A stretch of 64,000 nt of DNA from Ruegeria sp. SCSIO 43209 (GCF_019904295.1 NZ_CP065363.1:11827-75826); one strand, 5' to 3'; shown: positions 10,627 to 19,192, numbered from the stretch's first letter. The notes: generated by a model not told the origin, from the sequence alone. Program-made: numbers and translations.

Positions 10627-11501
10627 ACCGGCTCTCCCAGGACCGCCTGCAACCGGTCGCCGCCCAGAATATCGCGCGAGAGGATGTGTTCCTCGCCGCT
10701 TTCGATGGCGGCGATCGCCAGCTGCGACATGATCGAGAAGATGCCCGAGGTGATGCCGCCGGTCACCTTGATCATCCGCGTGAGTGCGTGTCCGTCGATC
10801 TCGCTTTGGCGCCGAAGCGGCAGTGTGCGCGTGAGAGTGCTCATCAGCCCGTTCAGATCCTCGCCCTCCCGCCAGGGCGGCAATGCGAAGGCCTCGAAGC
10901 GGCGCACCAGCTGATCATCGGTGCGCAACGCGTTGCGGGCCTGCGCTGTACCAACACAGACCAGCGGGATGCGCAGCTCGTTGCCAAGAAAGCGCAGCAT
11001 GTTCAGGAATCGCGCCTGCTCACGGATCGTGCCCGCCTGCAGGCTGTGGATCTCGTCGATGACCAGCATCCCCGGGCGCAATTCGGTGAGCAGGCGCAAG
11101 GCCAGACTTTCAAGTACAGACAGTGTCGCCCGCGGCGGCTCGGGGGCTCCGATCGACGCCAGGATCCGGCGGTAGAAGCGGCTCTCGTCCGGCCCCGAGA
11201 CCATTTGCACCGCGACGACTGGCATATGCAGCCGTCCGCTGGCCTCGTCGAAGCTCGACGCGTGATCGCGGGTGAACTTCTCGGTGATCATCGTCTTGCC
11301 CATGCCGCTGTCACCGACAATGAGCAGGTTCGGCATGCGTGCGCGCTCGGGAAAGGACATCAGCGTTTCCAGCTTCTCCAAGGCGGCCTCGGCCCTGGGA
11401 TAGGAGATCCAGCGGTCGGCGCGAATCCGGTGAATGCGCTCCTCGGCGCTGAGCGCGGCGATCTTGCCGGCTCCCGGATAGAGATGCGGGAACTCAGTCA
11501 T
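10623..11501 (-). CDS. tniB: TniB family transposition ATPase (right outer module)
   Basis: 292 residues from the ATG at 11501, which overlaps the tniA stop by 8 bp and gives MTEFPHLYPGAGKIAALSAEERI, a normal TniB start. Walker A is GDSGMGKT and Walker B is MLVIDEIHSLQAG. It is full length but diverged from the middle element's TniB. It is paired with the adjacent tniA and a cut tniQ, so the module probably lacks full function unless another TniQ can substitute. Confidence 0.87.
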   Translation of the reverse strand: MTEFPHLYPGAGKIAALSAEERIHRIRADRWISYPRAEAALEKLETLMSFPERARMPNLLIVGDSGMGKTMITEKFTRDHASSFDEASGRLHMPVVAVQMVSGPDESRFYRRILASIGAPEPPRATLSVLESLALRLLTELRPGMLVIDEIHSLQAGTIREQARFLNMLRFLGNELRIPLVCVGTAQARNALRTDDQLVRRFEAFALPPWREGEDLNGLMSTLTRTLPLRRQSEIDGHALTRMIKVTGGITSGIFSIMSQLAIAAIESGEEHILSRDILGGDRLQAVLGEPV

Positions 11502-13140
11502 CGTCGTACCATTCCTCGACCTTGAAGCCGGGATGGCTGAGGAACGGGCTCCCCTCCCCTTCCGGCGCGGGCAAGGCATCTCGCGAGGCGTCATCCGGTG
11601 TCACGTCGATCATGGGCCGGGGTGCCAGATGCGCCCGCCGCGCCTGATGACGCCGCGTGGCCTTGGTCTGCCGTACCGCGGTGTCGACGAGGTCGCGCTG
11701 CAGCTCGATCGTTCTGAAAATCAGTTCCTCATCCACCGACCGGCGTCCACTCTCGCGCAAGACGCGCCGGGCGGCGCGGTGCTCCCAGAGCGTGATCGCA
11801 GGCCGTGTCAGATCCGCCGGTCTCGCTTCGATGATCCCGTTCTCTGTCAGCACGAAGATGCGCGAAAGATCACGCGGATCGTATTTAAGCTTGAATTTGC
11901 GGCTTTCCCGGCCCATCAGCCAGCGCAACTCGTCCGCCCAATAGCGGATGTGGAAGAGATGCAGGCCGTCGCGCTGCAAAACGCGCTGCTCGGAGGGCAG
12001 GAAATCGACCAGGAACTGGCGCAGATCGGCCGGCATGCGGACCCTCGCCTCATCCACCCGCGCCGCCCAAGCCGCCGCAGGTGTGGTTTCCAGCGCAGAG
12101 TGGACCCGCACGTGGTACGAGCCGGTGATTTCGAGTGCCAACCAGGTCTCCAACTCATCGAGCGTCATGACCGCCTCGGCCTCGGCATCGAGATCGCCGC
12201 GCTCGAAGATGTTCGAGAAATGCGACCCCGGCAGCAGGTGCACCGTACCCATCATGGTGCCGATCAGCCGCTCGATATGCCCACCGTAGCGCGGCGTTCC
12301 CGGCGGACGGTGCTGGAGATCGATCTGGTATTCGGAACAGGCATGCTGAAAAGCCCGGGCATGGAACTCGGCGCCATTGTCAACATAAATCGCGTTCGGG
12401 ATGCCCCGCGTTGGCCAATCCGTGCTGATTCCACGCGCGGTGAGCCAATGCGATTTGTCCATAACCGCATGGGTCAGACACAGTGCGACGGCCAGTAGCG
12501 ATGGCGGCTCCAGCGACAGGTAAAACCCCAGAACCATGCGGGTATTCACGTCGATCGCGACCGTCAGCGTAGGTCGACCGAGCGGCCGTCGTGTCACTGG
12601 ATCTACCACTGTCACGTCAGCCTTGGTGTGGTCGATCTGGACGATATCCAGCGGATCGTTGGCGACCAGCATCCCAGGCGTGGCCAGATAGCGCCGCTCG
12701 GCCTTGTCCTTGCCCTCTCGCCGGGCCATCAGCTTAGCCTGGTCATGTTGCTCCAGCCAGCGCCCCAGACGACGGATCGAGGGCGGTGCCAGCCCTTGAG
12801 CCCGACAATCGGCGGCGACCTCCCGCCAGAACCGCGTTCTGGTAGGTTTGCGGCGGGTGGCATAAAGCCCCTTGAAGTGGCGGGACACGATCTCTTCCAC
12901 CGCCGGGTCCAGCGGCTGCATGCCAGGTTTGGGACCCCGGGTATCCCGTAGCAGTGCACTGGTCCGCCCATCCTCACGGAACTGCTTCATCAGACGAAAG
13001 AGCGTGGATCGGCTGACATTCAACTGGCGCATCGCCCAGTCGACATTGCCCTGAGTGAGCTGCGCAGGCAGTTCCGCCAGGACCCGGGCGCGAAACTCCG
13101 CCTCTTCCCAATCCTTGTCAGCTGGAAAATTATCGGACAT
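11494..13140 (-). CDS. tniA: TniA transposase, DDE (Mu-type) (right outer module)
   Basis: 548 residues. The N-terminal helix-turn-helix (WAMRQLNVSRSTLFRLMKQF) is followed by the integrase core with Asp170 (VQIDHTKAD), Asp254 (YVDNGAEF) and Glu290 (GGHIERLIGT), again DD(35)E. The C-terminal Mu-type region is complete. Only moderate similarity to the TniA at 8531-10195 shows an independent element. The region upstream of the start (13141-13290) carries three repeats containing CAGTCTCA or TAGTCTCA, plausible binding sites at its right end. Confidence 0.9.
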   Translation of the reverse strand: MSDNFPADKDWEEAEFRARVLAELPAQLTQGNVDWAMRQLNVSRSTLFRLMKQFREDGRTSALLRDTRGPKPGMQPLDPAVEEIVSRHFKGLYATRRKPTRTRFWREVAADCRAQGLAPPSIRRLGRWLEQHDQAKLMARREGKDKAERRYLATPGMLVANDPLDIVQIDHTKADVTVVDPVTRRPLGRPTLTVAIDVNTRMVLGFYLSLEPPSLLAVALCLTHAVMDKSHWLTARGISTDWPTRGIPNAIYVDNGAEFHARAFQHACSEYQIDLQHRPPGTPRYGGHIERLIGTMMGTVHLLPGSHFSNIFERGDLDAEAEAVMTLDELETWLALEITGSYHVRVHSALETTPAAAWAARVDEARVRMPADLRQFLVDFLPSEQRVLQRDGLHLFHIRYWADELRWLMGRESRKFKLKYDPRDLSRIFVLTENGIIEARPADLTRPAITLWEHRAARRVLRESGRRSVDEELIFRTIELQRDLVDTAVRQTKATRRHQARRAHLAPRPMIDVTPDDASRDALPAPEGEGSPFLSHPGFKVEEWYDDD

Positions 13141-13167
13141 AACTTACTCAGTGCATGGATGCCGGAT

Positions 13168-13275
13168 AGTCTCACCAATGGTGATTCAAATCGGCGTCCA
13201 GTCTCACATACCTTGAATCGGTTTCAGAAATGCGACACAGGCAAGCTATTGAAAACACATGGAACCCAGTCTCAA
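13168..13275 (-). repeat. AGTCTCA repeats at probable right end of the outer Tni module
   Basis: AGTCTCAC occurs at 13168-13175 and 13200-13207, each followed by ...GATTCAAATCGG or ...GAATCGG, and AGTCTCAA at 13268-13275. The last is followed by ...CTCCGACA, giving a TGTCGGAG tip on the opposite strand near 13288. This resembles the multi-site ends of Tn5053-like elements. The right boundary is inferred, because the left partner end is not clear. Confidence 0.45.
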
Positions 13276-14374
13276 GAACTCCGACAGACCGACAAAATCG
13301 AGCTCATCCGCGCCAAACGGGTCTTCGGTCAACGAGGATAACGAGAGAGATCATCTCAGTAGCGAGGCCTTGAGCCTTCCTTCATTTGTGGCGGGTTCAG
13401 GTGCGCTCAACCGGCTGGTGGACACCGCGCGCGACTATGCCCGCGCCGCAGCTTCTGAAAACACGCTGAAAGCCTATGCCAAGGACTGGGCGCACTTCGC
13501 ACGCTGGTGCCGGTTGAAGGGTGCGGAGCCGCTGCCGCCATCACCCGAGATGATTGGGCTCTACCTGGCCGATCTGGCGTCCGGATCAGGCGCCTCCCCT
13601 GCCCTATCGGTCAGTACAATCGACCGCCGCCTGTCGGGCCTCGGCTGGAACTACGCACAACGCGGCTTCACCCTCGACCGCAAGAACCGTCACATCGCCA
13701 CCGTGCTGGCAGGGATCAAACGCAAACACGCCCGTCCACCGGTACAAAAGGCAGCGATCCTGGCCGAGGATATCCTCGCGATGGTCGCCACCCTTCCTTT
13801 CGACCTGCGCGGGCTGCGGGATCGGGCCATCTTGCTCCTCGGCTACGCGGGTGGGCTACGTCGGTCGGAAATCGTCAGCCTCGACGTGCACAAAGACGAC
13901 ACACCGGATTCCGGCGGTTGGATCGATATCTTCGACAAGGGCGCCCTGCTCACCCTCAATGCCAAGACTGGCTGGCGTGAGGTCGAGATCGGCCGCGGGT
14001 CCAAGGATCAAACCTGTCCCGTGCATGCGCTTGAGCAGTTTTTGCACTTCGCGAAGATCGACTTCGGCCCCATCTTTGTAGGCACCTCGCGGGACGGCAT
14101 GAAGGCAATGAATACCCGGCTGAACGACAAACACGTTGCACGCCTGATCAAGCGCACCGTGCTCGACGCCGGTATCCGGTCAGACCTGCCCGAGAACGAA
14201 CGGCTGGCACTGTTTTCCGGGCACAGCCTACGGGCCGGTCTGGCCAGTTCCGCCGAGGTCGATGAGCGCTACGTTCAGAAACAACTCGGCCACGCCTCAG
14301 CAGAAATGACCCGCCGCTATCAACGTCGCCGCGATAGGTTCCGGGTGAATTTGACAAAGGCGGCAGGGCTGTAG
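13259..14374 (+). CDS. Tyrosine-type site-specific recombinase (copy 1)
   Basis: 371 residues. A SAM-like N-terminal DNA-binding domain (ENTLKAYAKDWAHFARWC) precedes the catalytic domain with Arg201 (AGGLRRSEI), His322-x-x-Arg325 (GHSLRAG), His345 (LGHAS) and nucleophile Tyr354 (TRRYQRRRDRF). It would catalyse site-specific integration or excision. A close homologue lies at 33463-34560 in the opposite orientation; most of the protein is near identical but the first ~20 residues differ. The annotated ATG lies within the putative Tni end repeats, so the original start may have been replaced by the transposon insertion. Confidence 0.88.
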   Translation: MEPSLKNSDRPTKSSSSAPNGSSVNEDNERDHLSSEALSLPSFVAGSGALNRLVDTARDYARAAASENTLKAYAKDWAHFARWCRLKGAEPLPPSPEMIGLYLADLASGSGASPALSVSTIDRRLSGLGWNYAQRGFTLDRKNRHIATVLAGIKRKHARPPVQKAAILAEDILAMVATLPFDLRGLRDRAILLLGYAGGLRRSEIVSLDVHKDDTPDSGGWIDIFDKGALLTLNAKTGWREVEIGRGSKDQTCPVHALEQFLHFAKIDFGPIFVGTSRDGMKAMNTRLNDKHVARLIKRTVLDAGIRSDLPENERLALFSGHSLRAGLASSAEVDERYVQKQLGHASAEMTRRYQRRRDRFRVNLTKAAGL

Positions 14375-14384
14375 CCCCCCTGCC

Positions 14385-14738
14385 CTACTCTGTCGGACCC
14401 GAAAGTAGGCGCGCCAACATGTGACGAATATGATCCTGCGCTCCGAAGAAGAGCGCGATCACGACAACGCAAGCTCGATCTTCGTCGGGCAGAAACCAGA
14501 TCACCGTCTTCTCCAGCCGAACGAAACGAAGATTCGCCCTGATGTCAGGCCGCAGCGTTCCGATGAAAGGCGATTTCGCCAATGTATCGATTGAAGACCG
14601 GATACCCCTGATCCGATCGGCCGCTCGATTGAGTGCGGCATCCGGGTCATCGCCGAGGTCGACATATGACCGCGCGAGATGGTCGAAGATCAGTTCAAAG
14701 TCCCATTCTGCTTCCGCGGAAAACTCAAGTTCCCACAT
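14385..14738 (-). CDS. parE: RelE/ParE family toxin
   Basis: 117 residues from the ATG at 14738 (MWELEFSAEAEWDFELIF), which overlaps the antitoxin stop by 14 bp; an ATG at 14762 is possible. The protein has the compact ParE pattern: an N-terminal strand and helix with D-L-E-like spacing, then IRGIRSSIDTLAKSPFIGTLRPDIR and a final strand VVVIALFFGAQDHIRHMLARL. By family it poisons gyrase or another essential process unless bound by ParD. The antitoxin is directly upstream. Confidence 0.78.
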   Translation of the reverse strand: MWELEFSAEAEWDFELIFDHLARSYVDLGDDPDAALNRAADRIRGIRSSIDTLAKSPFIGTLRPDIRANLRFVRLEKTVIWFLPDEDRACVVVIALFFGAQDHIRHMLARLLSGPTE

Positions 14739-15000
14739 TGCCCGACTTCTGCTTGCGGGCAATCATGCGTTCTACGCGGGCATCCATTTCACCGGCAGAG
14801 ATCATCGGCCCGGACATACGTCGATCAACGAGTTGGCGCAGTGCAGCCACTTCTAATTCTTCAGCCTCATTCTTCTGACGTAGAAGTTCCAGACCCTGCT
14901 GGAGCACGGAACTGAGGCTGGAGTACTGCCCCGATTCTACCAGGGCGCGGGCAAAGCGCGCTTGCGGGTCTGTCAAGGAAATCGAAGATTTTACGGTCAT
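14725..15000 (-). CDS. parD: ParD-like antitoxin
   Basis: 91 residues from the ATG at 15000 (MTVKSSISLTDPQARFARALV), preceded by AAGGAG-like sequence. The ribbon-helix-helix N-terminus (SISLTDPQARFARALVESGQYSSLSSVLQQGLELL) is typical of ParD/CopG antitoxins, and the charged C-terminus would bind ParE. It overlaps parE by 14 bp, so production is coupled. ParD proteins usually autorepress; a local operator was not identified. Confidence 0.82.
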   Translation of the reverse strand: MTVKSSISLTDPQARFARALVESGQYSSLSSVLQQGLELLRQKNEAEELEVAALRQLVDRRMSGPMISAGEMDARVERMIARKQKSGNVGT

Positions 15001-15089
15001 GCCAAGGCTCCTTCCTTTGAAAGGTAGCACCTAGTAGCACCGACTTCAAGTTCAGGATCGCCCGATGGCGTTTGAACGGCCCTGCTTCA

Positions 15090-15191
15090 TAGACGTCTGC
15101 CTGCTTGAGACCGAATTTTGCTATCGTCCACCTGGGCAATCTCGACCAGGGTGGCCTCCGCGCGCCGGGTCAGCCGAAGGGATCGGCACAT
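15090..15191 (-). pseudogene. parE toxin fragment with 1-bp frameshift
   Basis: On the minus strand an ATG at 15191 begins MCRSLRLTRRAEATLVEIAQ, a standard ParE N-terminus overlapping the antitoxin stop. After EIAQ the homology continues only in the next frame as WTIAKFGLKQADVYEA, then ends near 15090. One extra G (CAGGTGG for CAGTGG) explains the shift. The remaining two thirds of a ParE toxin are missing. The gene is dead. Confidence 0.7.
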
Positions 15192-15445
15192 GAAGATGCG
15201 CGCGCTTGTCGAAAGGCCTGCCGGATCGCGTCATCACCGCTACCTTCGGCGAACTCACCCGCCTTTGCCTGCGCCAATCCCTCGAACAAGCCCTGTCGGA
15301 TACCGGCGAGCTGAGCTTCTTTCTGCTCCAGCAGACGAAGCCCTGCGCGCATCGCCTCGCTGACGTCCCGGTAACGTCCGGACGCCACCAAAGCCTGCAC
15401 CAGCTGGTCCTGGGTTTCGGTCAGAACGACATTGCGTGTCACCAT
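15170..15445 (-). CDS. ParD-like antitoxin, orphan
   Basis: 91 residues from the ATG at 15445 (MVTRNVVLTETQDQLVQALV). It has the ParD ribbon-helix-helix region (NVVLTETQDQLVQALVASGRYRDVSEAMRAGLRLLEQ) and an acidic linker (EFAEGSGDDAIRQAF). Its toxin partner (15090-15191) is frameshifted and truncated, so this is an antitoxin kept without a working toxin. It could still neutralise a related ParE elsewhere. It differs in sequence from the ParD at 14725-15000. Confidence 0.8.
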   Translation of the reverse strand: MVTRNVVLTETQDQLVQALVASGRYRDVSEAMRAGLRLLEQKEAQLAGIRQGLFEGLAQAKAGEFAEGSGDDAIRQAFRQARASSCADPFG

Positions 15446-15643
15446 GGCACAAATCTCCTCGTCGGCAATATATGCCAATACCATGTTTCGGTCATATTTT
15501 GGACGCTCACATCGCGGTCGCCAAACGGTCGATTGATGACGTGTTCCTCAATTGCAAAGAGCCAGAGAAAGGGAAGCCCGGATGCCGGGCTTGAAAGGAT
15601 GGAGAGAGTCTCATCCGGGTCCGGCGTGACAAGGACCCTGACC

Positions 15644-17815
15644 ATGGCCAAGACCTCAACCCGCCCGAAACCCGCCACCGTGAAGAAGATCGAAGCGACC
15701 GGAACGGTAACGCCTGACGGCGCTGCCGACATCCGCCTGATCCCGCTCGACCAGCTGGAGCCAAGCCCGCTCAACGTACGAAAAGTAGCCGCGGGCGCCA
15801 GTGACGATGCCGAACTCCTCGCCAGCATCCGTGAGACAGGTATCAAACAGAACCTGGTGGTTCATGCGCTGTCTGAGACACGTTTTGCCGTCGATGCGGG
15901 CGGTCGTCGCCTCAAGGCGCTGAAGCAGCTTTCACAGGAAGGTGTCATTCCGGCAAATCACCCTGTGCCCTGCCTCGTCGAAGATGAGCGCCGCGCTATC
16001 CTCACCTCCGCTACGGAAAACCTCCAGCGCGCGGCGATGCACCCCGCCGATCAGTTCGAAGCCTTCGGCAAGTTGATCGGCGAGGGTCGCAGCGAGGACG
16101 AGATCGCGTTGAAGTTCGGTGTCTCCGTCGACCTCGTGCGCCGCCGTCTCAAACTCGCCCGTGTCGCGCCCGAGATCATCGAGCAGTTCCGCGCGGGCGA
16201 TCTGACCCTCGAATGCGTGATGGCGTTCACGTTGACAGACGACCATGATCGCCAACTGGCAGTCTGGAACGCGGTGAAGGGCGGCTATCACATCCATCCG
16301 CAAAGCATCAAACGCCATCTGACCGAGACCGCCCATTCGGCGAACTCGGCTCTCGGGCGCTTTGTCGGCATTGAGGCCTATGAGGCGGCGGGCGGGATTC
16401 TGCTGCGGGATCTTTTCGACGACCGGGCAAGCGCCCATATGGAAAACCCCGACCTCTTGGAGCGTCTCGCCATTGAGAAACTGCAGGCTGCGGCCAAACC
16501 CTTCGAGGCGGCTTGGAAATGGGTCGAGGTTCACCTCTCGGTGGATTACGGCGCGTTTCGCAGTTTCGGGCGGGTCTATCCGCAGGATATCGAACCTGAT
16601 CCGGACCTGCTCGCCGAGGAGGAACGTCTCATCACCCGCGAAGAAGAATTGGCGGCGCAGAACGACGGTGAGGATTGGACCGACGCGGAGACCGAAGAAT
16701 ACTACGCTATCGAGCCACGGCTTCGCGAGATCGAGGCCCTGCAGCGTGAGCGGCAGCCCTATGCCGACGCAGATCGCGCCATCGCCGGTGTGGTTCTGAC
16801 CATCGGACATGATGGGGCGCTGCGCGTCGAGAAAGGTCTGGTGCGTCCCGAGGATATTCCTGCGGCGTCCGAACCCGACGAGAGCACCGCAGATGCGGGA
16901 GGAGCCCGCTCCCCTGCCCGGCCACAGGTGACGCCGCCAACCTCCTCGACGCCGGTGCCAGCCTCCGATCCGGCGGCGACGTTGCGCAAGGCGGATGGGA
17001 TTTCGGCAAGCCTGGCCGACGATCTGCGCGCCACCCGTCAGCACATCCTGCGGGCGCATCTGGCGGCGGATTTCGAAGTGGCGTTCGATGCGATGCTCTA
17101 TGCGCTTTGCGAGCAAGCTCTGGGCCGGTCCTACAACAACGAGGCACTCGACATCTCGATCCGGCCCTTCCAGGCGCAAAATCGCGAGGTGCTGCATGCT
17201 GACACTGTCGCCCAGAAGATGCTCGAGGCGCTGGAACAGGACCTTGCAACCGACTGGATGAAGCTCGAGAAACCTCAAGACTTCCGCGCGATGTCGGCAC
17301 TGCCCATTGCGGACAAGCAGGCGCTTTTCTCCTGGGCGACGGGTCTCGCGGTCAAACCCCAGCTTTCCTCCGACAATCGTCCTTCCCCGATCATCGAGGA
17401 AATTGGTGCGCGGCTTGACGTCGATGTGGCCGCCTGCTGGCGCCCGACTGCCCAGAACTACTGGGGCCGGGTCAACAAAGGGCATGCAGTGACCACGGCA
17501 CGCAAGTTGATCGGCGACGATTACGCCGAAGATCGCAACCGCGAGCGCAAAGGTGACATCGCAGCAGCGATGGAGCGGGCCTTTGCAGAAACGGCAGACG
17601 AGACTGAAGGCTTTGCCGCCGCAGTGGTGGCCAAGACGACCCGCTGGTTGCCCGAAGGGATGGTGTTTGCTGGTTCGTCCGATGCTGACGTCGATCTCAA
17701 AAGCGATGCAGGCGAAGCCGAACGGGCCAGAACCGAGCCCGGTGAGGATGCCATGTCCGATATGGACGACGAACCGGAAGCATTGCCCGCCTTTCTCAGC
17801 GGTGATGCCGCCTGA
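15644..17815 (+). CDS. ParB/RepB/Spo0J N-terminal domain protein, large plasmid form
   Basis: 723 residues. I chose ATG 15644 because it has AAGGA 8 bp upstream and the frame before it looks non-coding. The ParB N-terminal nuclease-like domain is at ~30-140 (LIPLDQLEPSPLNVRK, ETRFAVDAGGRRLKAL, ATENLQRAAMHPADQFEAF) and is followed by a helix-turn-helix (SEDEIALKFGVSVDLVRRRLKLARV). The long acidic C-terminus (residues ~300-723) is unlike partition ParB proteins. No parA lies next to it and the replicon has its own RepA/RepB, so a role other than segregation is likely. It heads an accessory operon seen on Rhodobacterales plasmids. Confidence 0.85.
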   Translation: MAKTSTRPKPATVKKIEATGTVTPDGAADIRLIPLDQLEPSPLNVRKVAAGASDDAELLASIRETGIKQNLVVHALSETRFAVDAGGRRLKALKQLSQEGVIPANHPVPCLVEDERRAILTSATENLQRAAMHPADQFEAFGKLIGEGRSEDEIALKFGVSVDLVRRRLKLARVAPEIIEQFRAGDLTLECVMAFTLTDDHDRQLAVWNAVKGGYHIHPQSIKRHLTETAHSANSALGRFVGIEAYEAAGGILLRDLFDDRASAHMENPDLLERLAIEKLQAAAKPFEAAWKWVEVHLSVDYGAFRSFGRVYPQDIEPDPDLLAEEERLITREEELAAQNDGEDWTDAETEEYYAIEPRLREIEALQRERQPYADADRAIAGVVLTIGHDGALRVEKGLVRPEDIPAASEPDESTADAGGARSPARPQVTPPTSSTPVPASDPAATLRKADGISASLADDLRATRQHILRAHLAADFEVAFDAMLYALCEQALGRSYNNEALDISIRPFQAQNREVLHADTVAQKMLEALEQDLATDWMKLEKPQDFRAMSALPIADKQALFSWATGLAVKPQLSSDNRPSPIIEEIGARLDVDVAACWRPTAQNYWGRVNKGHAVTTARKLIGDDYAEDRNRERKGDIAAAMERAFAETADETEGFAAAVVAKTTRWLPEGMVFAGSSDADVDLKSDAGEAERARTEPGEDAMSDMDDEPEALPAFLSGDAA

Positions 17816-17850
17816 AGCTATGGGGCGATCTGAATCGTGACTGACCCATG

Positions 17851-17876
17851 GGCCGTCCTCACATCGAGGGCGGTCC
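17851..17876 (+). other. Intergenic hairpin, imperfect, before DUF3768 gene
   Basis: GGCCGTCCTC and GAGGGCGGTCC can pair around an ACATC loop. It is followed by CTTTCCGGCTGACGGGTT, a stretch repeated almost exactly after the next hairpin (18374-18389). Together they form a repeated leader unit. Confidence 0.6.
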
Positions 17877-17939
17877 TTTCCGGCTGACGGGTTGCCCACA
17901 GCCGATATTGGATCGGCGGGCCCGTCCCGGAGATATCTC

Positions 17940-18320
17940 GTGACCACCACACTCGACCTCGATCCCGTTCAGGAAGCCGCACTCGTCGCTTCGCAGAATG
18001 ACGCCTTTCGCCGCTCTATCCTTGGCAATATCCCCGTCACCGATGCCCCGCAGGGCCAGTTCGTGATGACCCGTGGCGTTGCAGCGCTTGGGCCCGATGC
18101 CCAGCTTGCTCTCACCCGCAGCGTGGCTTCGTTTGACGCGTTCAACGCTGACAGCGATCCTCATGGCTGGCACGAGATGGGTGTCAGCGACCTCGACGGG
18201 ACCACGGTCTGGTTCAAGATCGATTTGTACGACGTCGACTATCAATATGGCTCCCCCGAGCCATCCGATCTCGCGCAAACGCGCCGCGTCCTGACCCTGC
18301 TTCTGCCGTCGGAATACTGA
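17940..18320 (+). CDS. DUF3768 family protein
   Basis: 126 residues from the GTG at 17940, with CGGAG 5-9 bp upstream; starting here gives TTTLDLDPVQEAALVASQNDAFRRS. Family landmarks are NDAFRRS, the MTRGVAALGP strand, FDAFNADSDPHGWHEMG, VWFKIDLYDVDYQYGSPEPSD and a final RVLTLLLPSEY. Proteins of this family are common on alphaproteobacterial plasmids next to large ParB-like genes. Function is unknown; no catalytic motif is evident. It belongs to the same gene string as its neighbours, with hairpins in each spacer. Confidence 0.82.
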   Translation: MTTTLDLDPVQEAALVASQNDAFRRSILGNIPVTDAPQGQFVMTRGVAALGPDAQLALTRSVASFDAFNADSDPHGWHEMGVSDLDGTTVWFKIDLYDVDYQYGSPEPSDLAQTRRVLTLLLPSEY

Positions 18321-18346
18321 CCCGGCCCCATTCCTGATGAACCCTT

Positions 18347-18373
18347 GGACCGCCCTTGCACAAAGGGCGGTCC
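18347..18373 (+). other. Perfect 11-bp stem hairpin between accessory genes
   Basis: GGACCGCCCTT (18347-18357) and AAGGGCGGTCC (18363-18373) form a perfect stem with a 5-nt loop. There is no T-run after it; CTTTCCTGCTGACGGGTT follows. It could act as a processing or partial terminator site. Confidence 0.75.
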
Positions 18374-18436
18374 TTTCCTGCTGACGGGTTTCAAGGGGCG
18401 CGACGACCGCGCTCCGCCCGCCGCAGGAGACCAGAG

Positions 18437-18733
18437 ATGGCCAAGACACTCGACTACCAGATCACCCTCTATCCCGCGCATCGTGACGGCGCCTTCGTTG
18501 TCACCCAGTTCCAGATGATGGCAAGCTACCCCGAAAAACGCATCCAGGCTGCGGGCATGGTCGACCTGATCGACAAGGTGACGCAGTTCGCGATGGAACA
18601 CGGTGAGAGCTGCAGCGCTTCGGTGCGCTGCCTCGCCCCGCGCAAACCGCCGGGGTTCAAGCGCGCGACCGAGAACCTCTATTTCAACCTGGTTGACCAG
18701 ACGGCTGAGAAACGCGGCGACGCCGCGGCCTGA
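18437..18733 (+). CDS. Hypothetical plasmid accessory protein
   Basis: 98 residues from the ATG at 18437 with CAGGAGA upstream; the longer open frame covers the hairpin and is not credible. The sequence starts MAKTLDYQITLYPAHRDGAFVVTQFQMM, suggesting a mixed alpha/beta fold, and contains a short Cys-containing strand (SCSASVRCLAPRKPPGF). I do not recognise a characterised family. It sits between the DUF3768 and DUF6878 genes, in the position of a conserved small accessory gene of these plasmids. Confidence 0.75.
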   Translation: MAKTLDYQITLYPAHRDGAFVVTQFQMMASYPEKRIQAAGMVDLIDKVTQFAMEHGESCSASVRCLAPRKPPGFKRATENLYFNLVDQTAEKRGDAAA

Positions 18734-18755
18734 AGCCCCCCGCAGGAAACCTCCT

Positions 18756-18780
18756 GGGCGACCTGATGCAAAGGTCGCCC
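18756..18780 (+). other. Perfect 9-bp stem hairpin between accessory genes
   Basis: GGGCGACCT (18756-18764) pairs with AGGTCGCCC (18772-18780) around a 7-nt loop, 28 bp before the next start codon. Same position type as the hairpins at 17851 and 18347, but a different stem sequence. Confidence 0.7.
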
Positions 18781-18807
18781 TCCCCTCAATTCCAAAGGAT
18801 CGAAGAC

Positions 18808-19191
18808 ATGACACAAGTGTATGATTTTTACGCGCAGATGCTGGAAGCCCAGCAATGCGCCGCCGAGCAGAGGGTTGTGACCCGTGCCGCCCTTCTGACC
18901 GAACTGCGTGCCCTCGGCGTGACGAAGATCGAGGTGCAATACGAAGGCTACGGCGATTCCGGCAATGTCGAAGATGTCGTCGTGACGCCAGACACGATCG
19001 CTCTCTCAGAAGAGTTGCGCCGCCGGGTCGAAGATTTCGGCTGGGACTTCGCCTATGCGCTCAGCCCCGGGTTCGAGAACAATGAGGGCGGCTATGGCGA
19101 ACTGACCTGGGTGGTCGAGACTGACAAGATCGATGTCAGTCATTCGAACCGGTACATCGAGACCAACACCACCGAACATGAGGGGCTCTGA
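18808..19191 (+). CDS. DUF6878-like family protein
   Basis: 127 residues from the ATG at 18808 (MTQVYDFYAQMLEAQQ), with AAAGGA upstream. The pattern LGVTKIEVQYEGYGDSGNVEDVVV, the middle helix and the C-terminal DFGWDFAYALSPGFENNEGGYGELTW match my recollection of the DUF6878 family on alphaproteobacterial plasmids. The conserved GYGDSGN and NNEGGYGE motifs are acidic and could bind metal or a partner, but no function is known. It is followed by the next gene at one base distance. Confidence 0.72.
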   Translation: MTQVYDFYAQMLEAQQCAAEQRVVTRAALLTELRALGVTKIEVQYEGYGDSGNVEDVVVTPDTIALSEELRRRVEDFGWDFAYALSPGFENNEGGYGELTWVVETDKIDVSHSNRYIETNTTEHEGL

Positions 19192-19192
19192 C

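Noticed and set aside
15206..15643. Upstream extension of the ParB-like gene to 15206
   Set aside because: It would overlap the minus-strand ParD gene; residues lack conservation, and ATG 15644 has AAGGA.
15932..17950. Long minus-strand open frame opposite the ParB-like gene
   Set aside because: Antisense shadow; the plus-strand ParB domain and its ribosome site are convincing.
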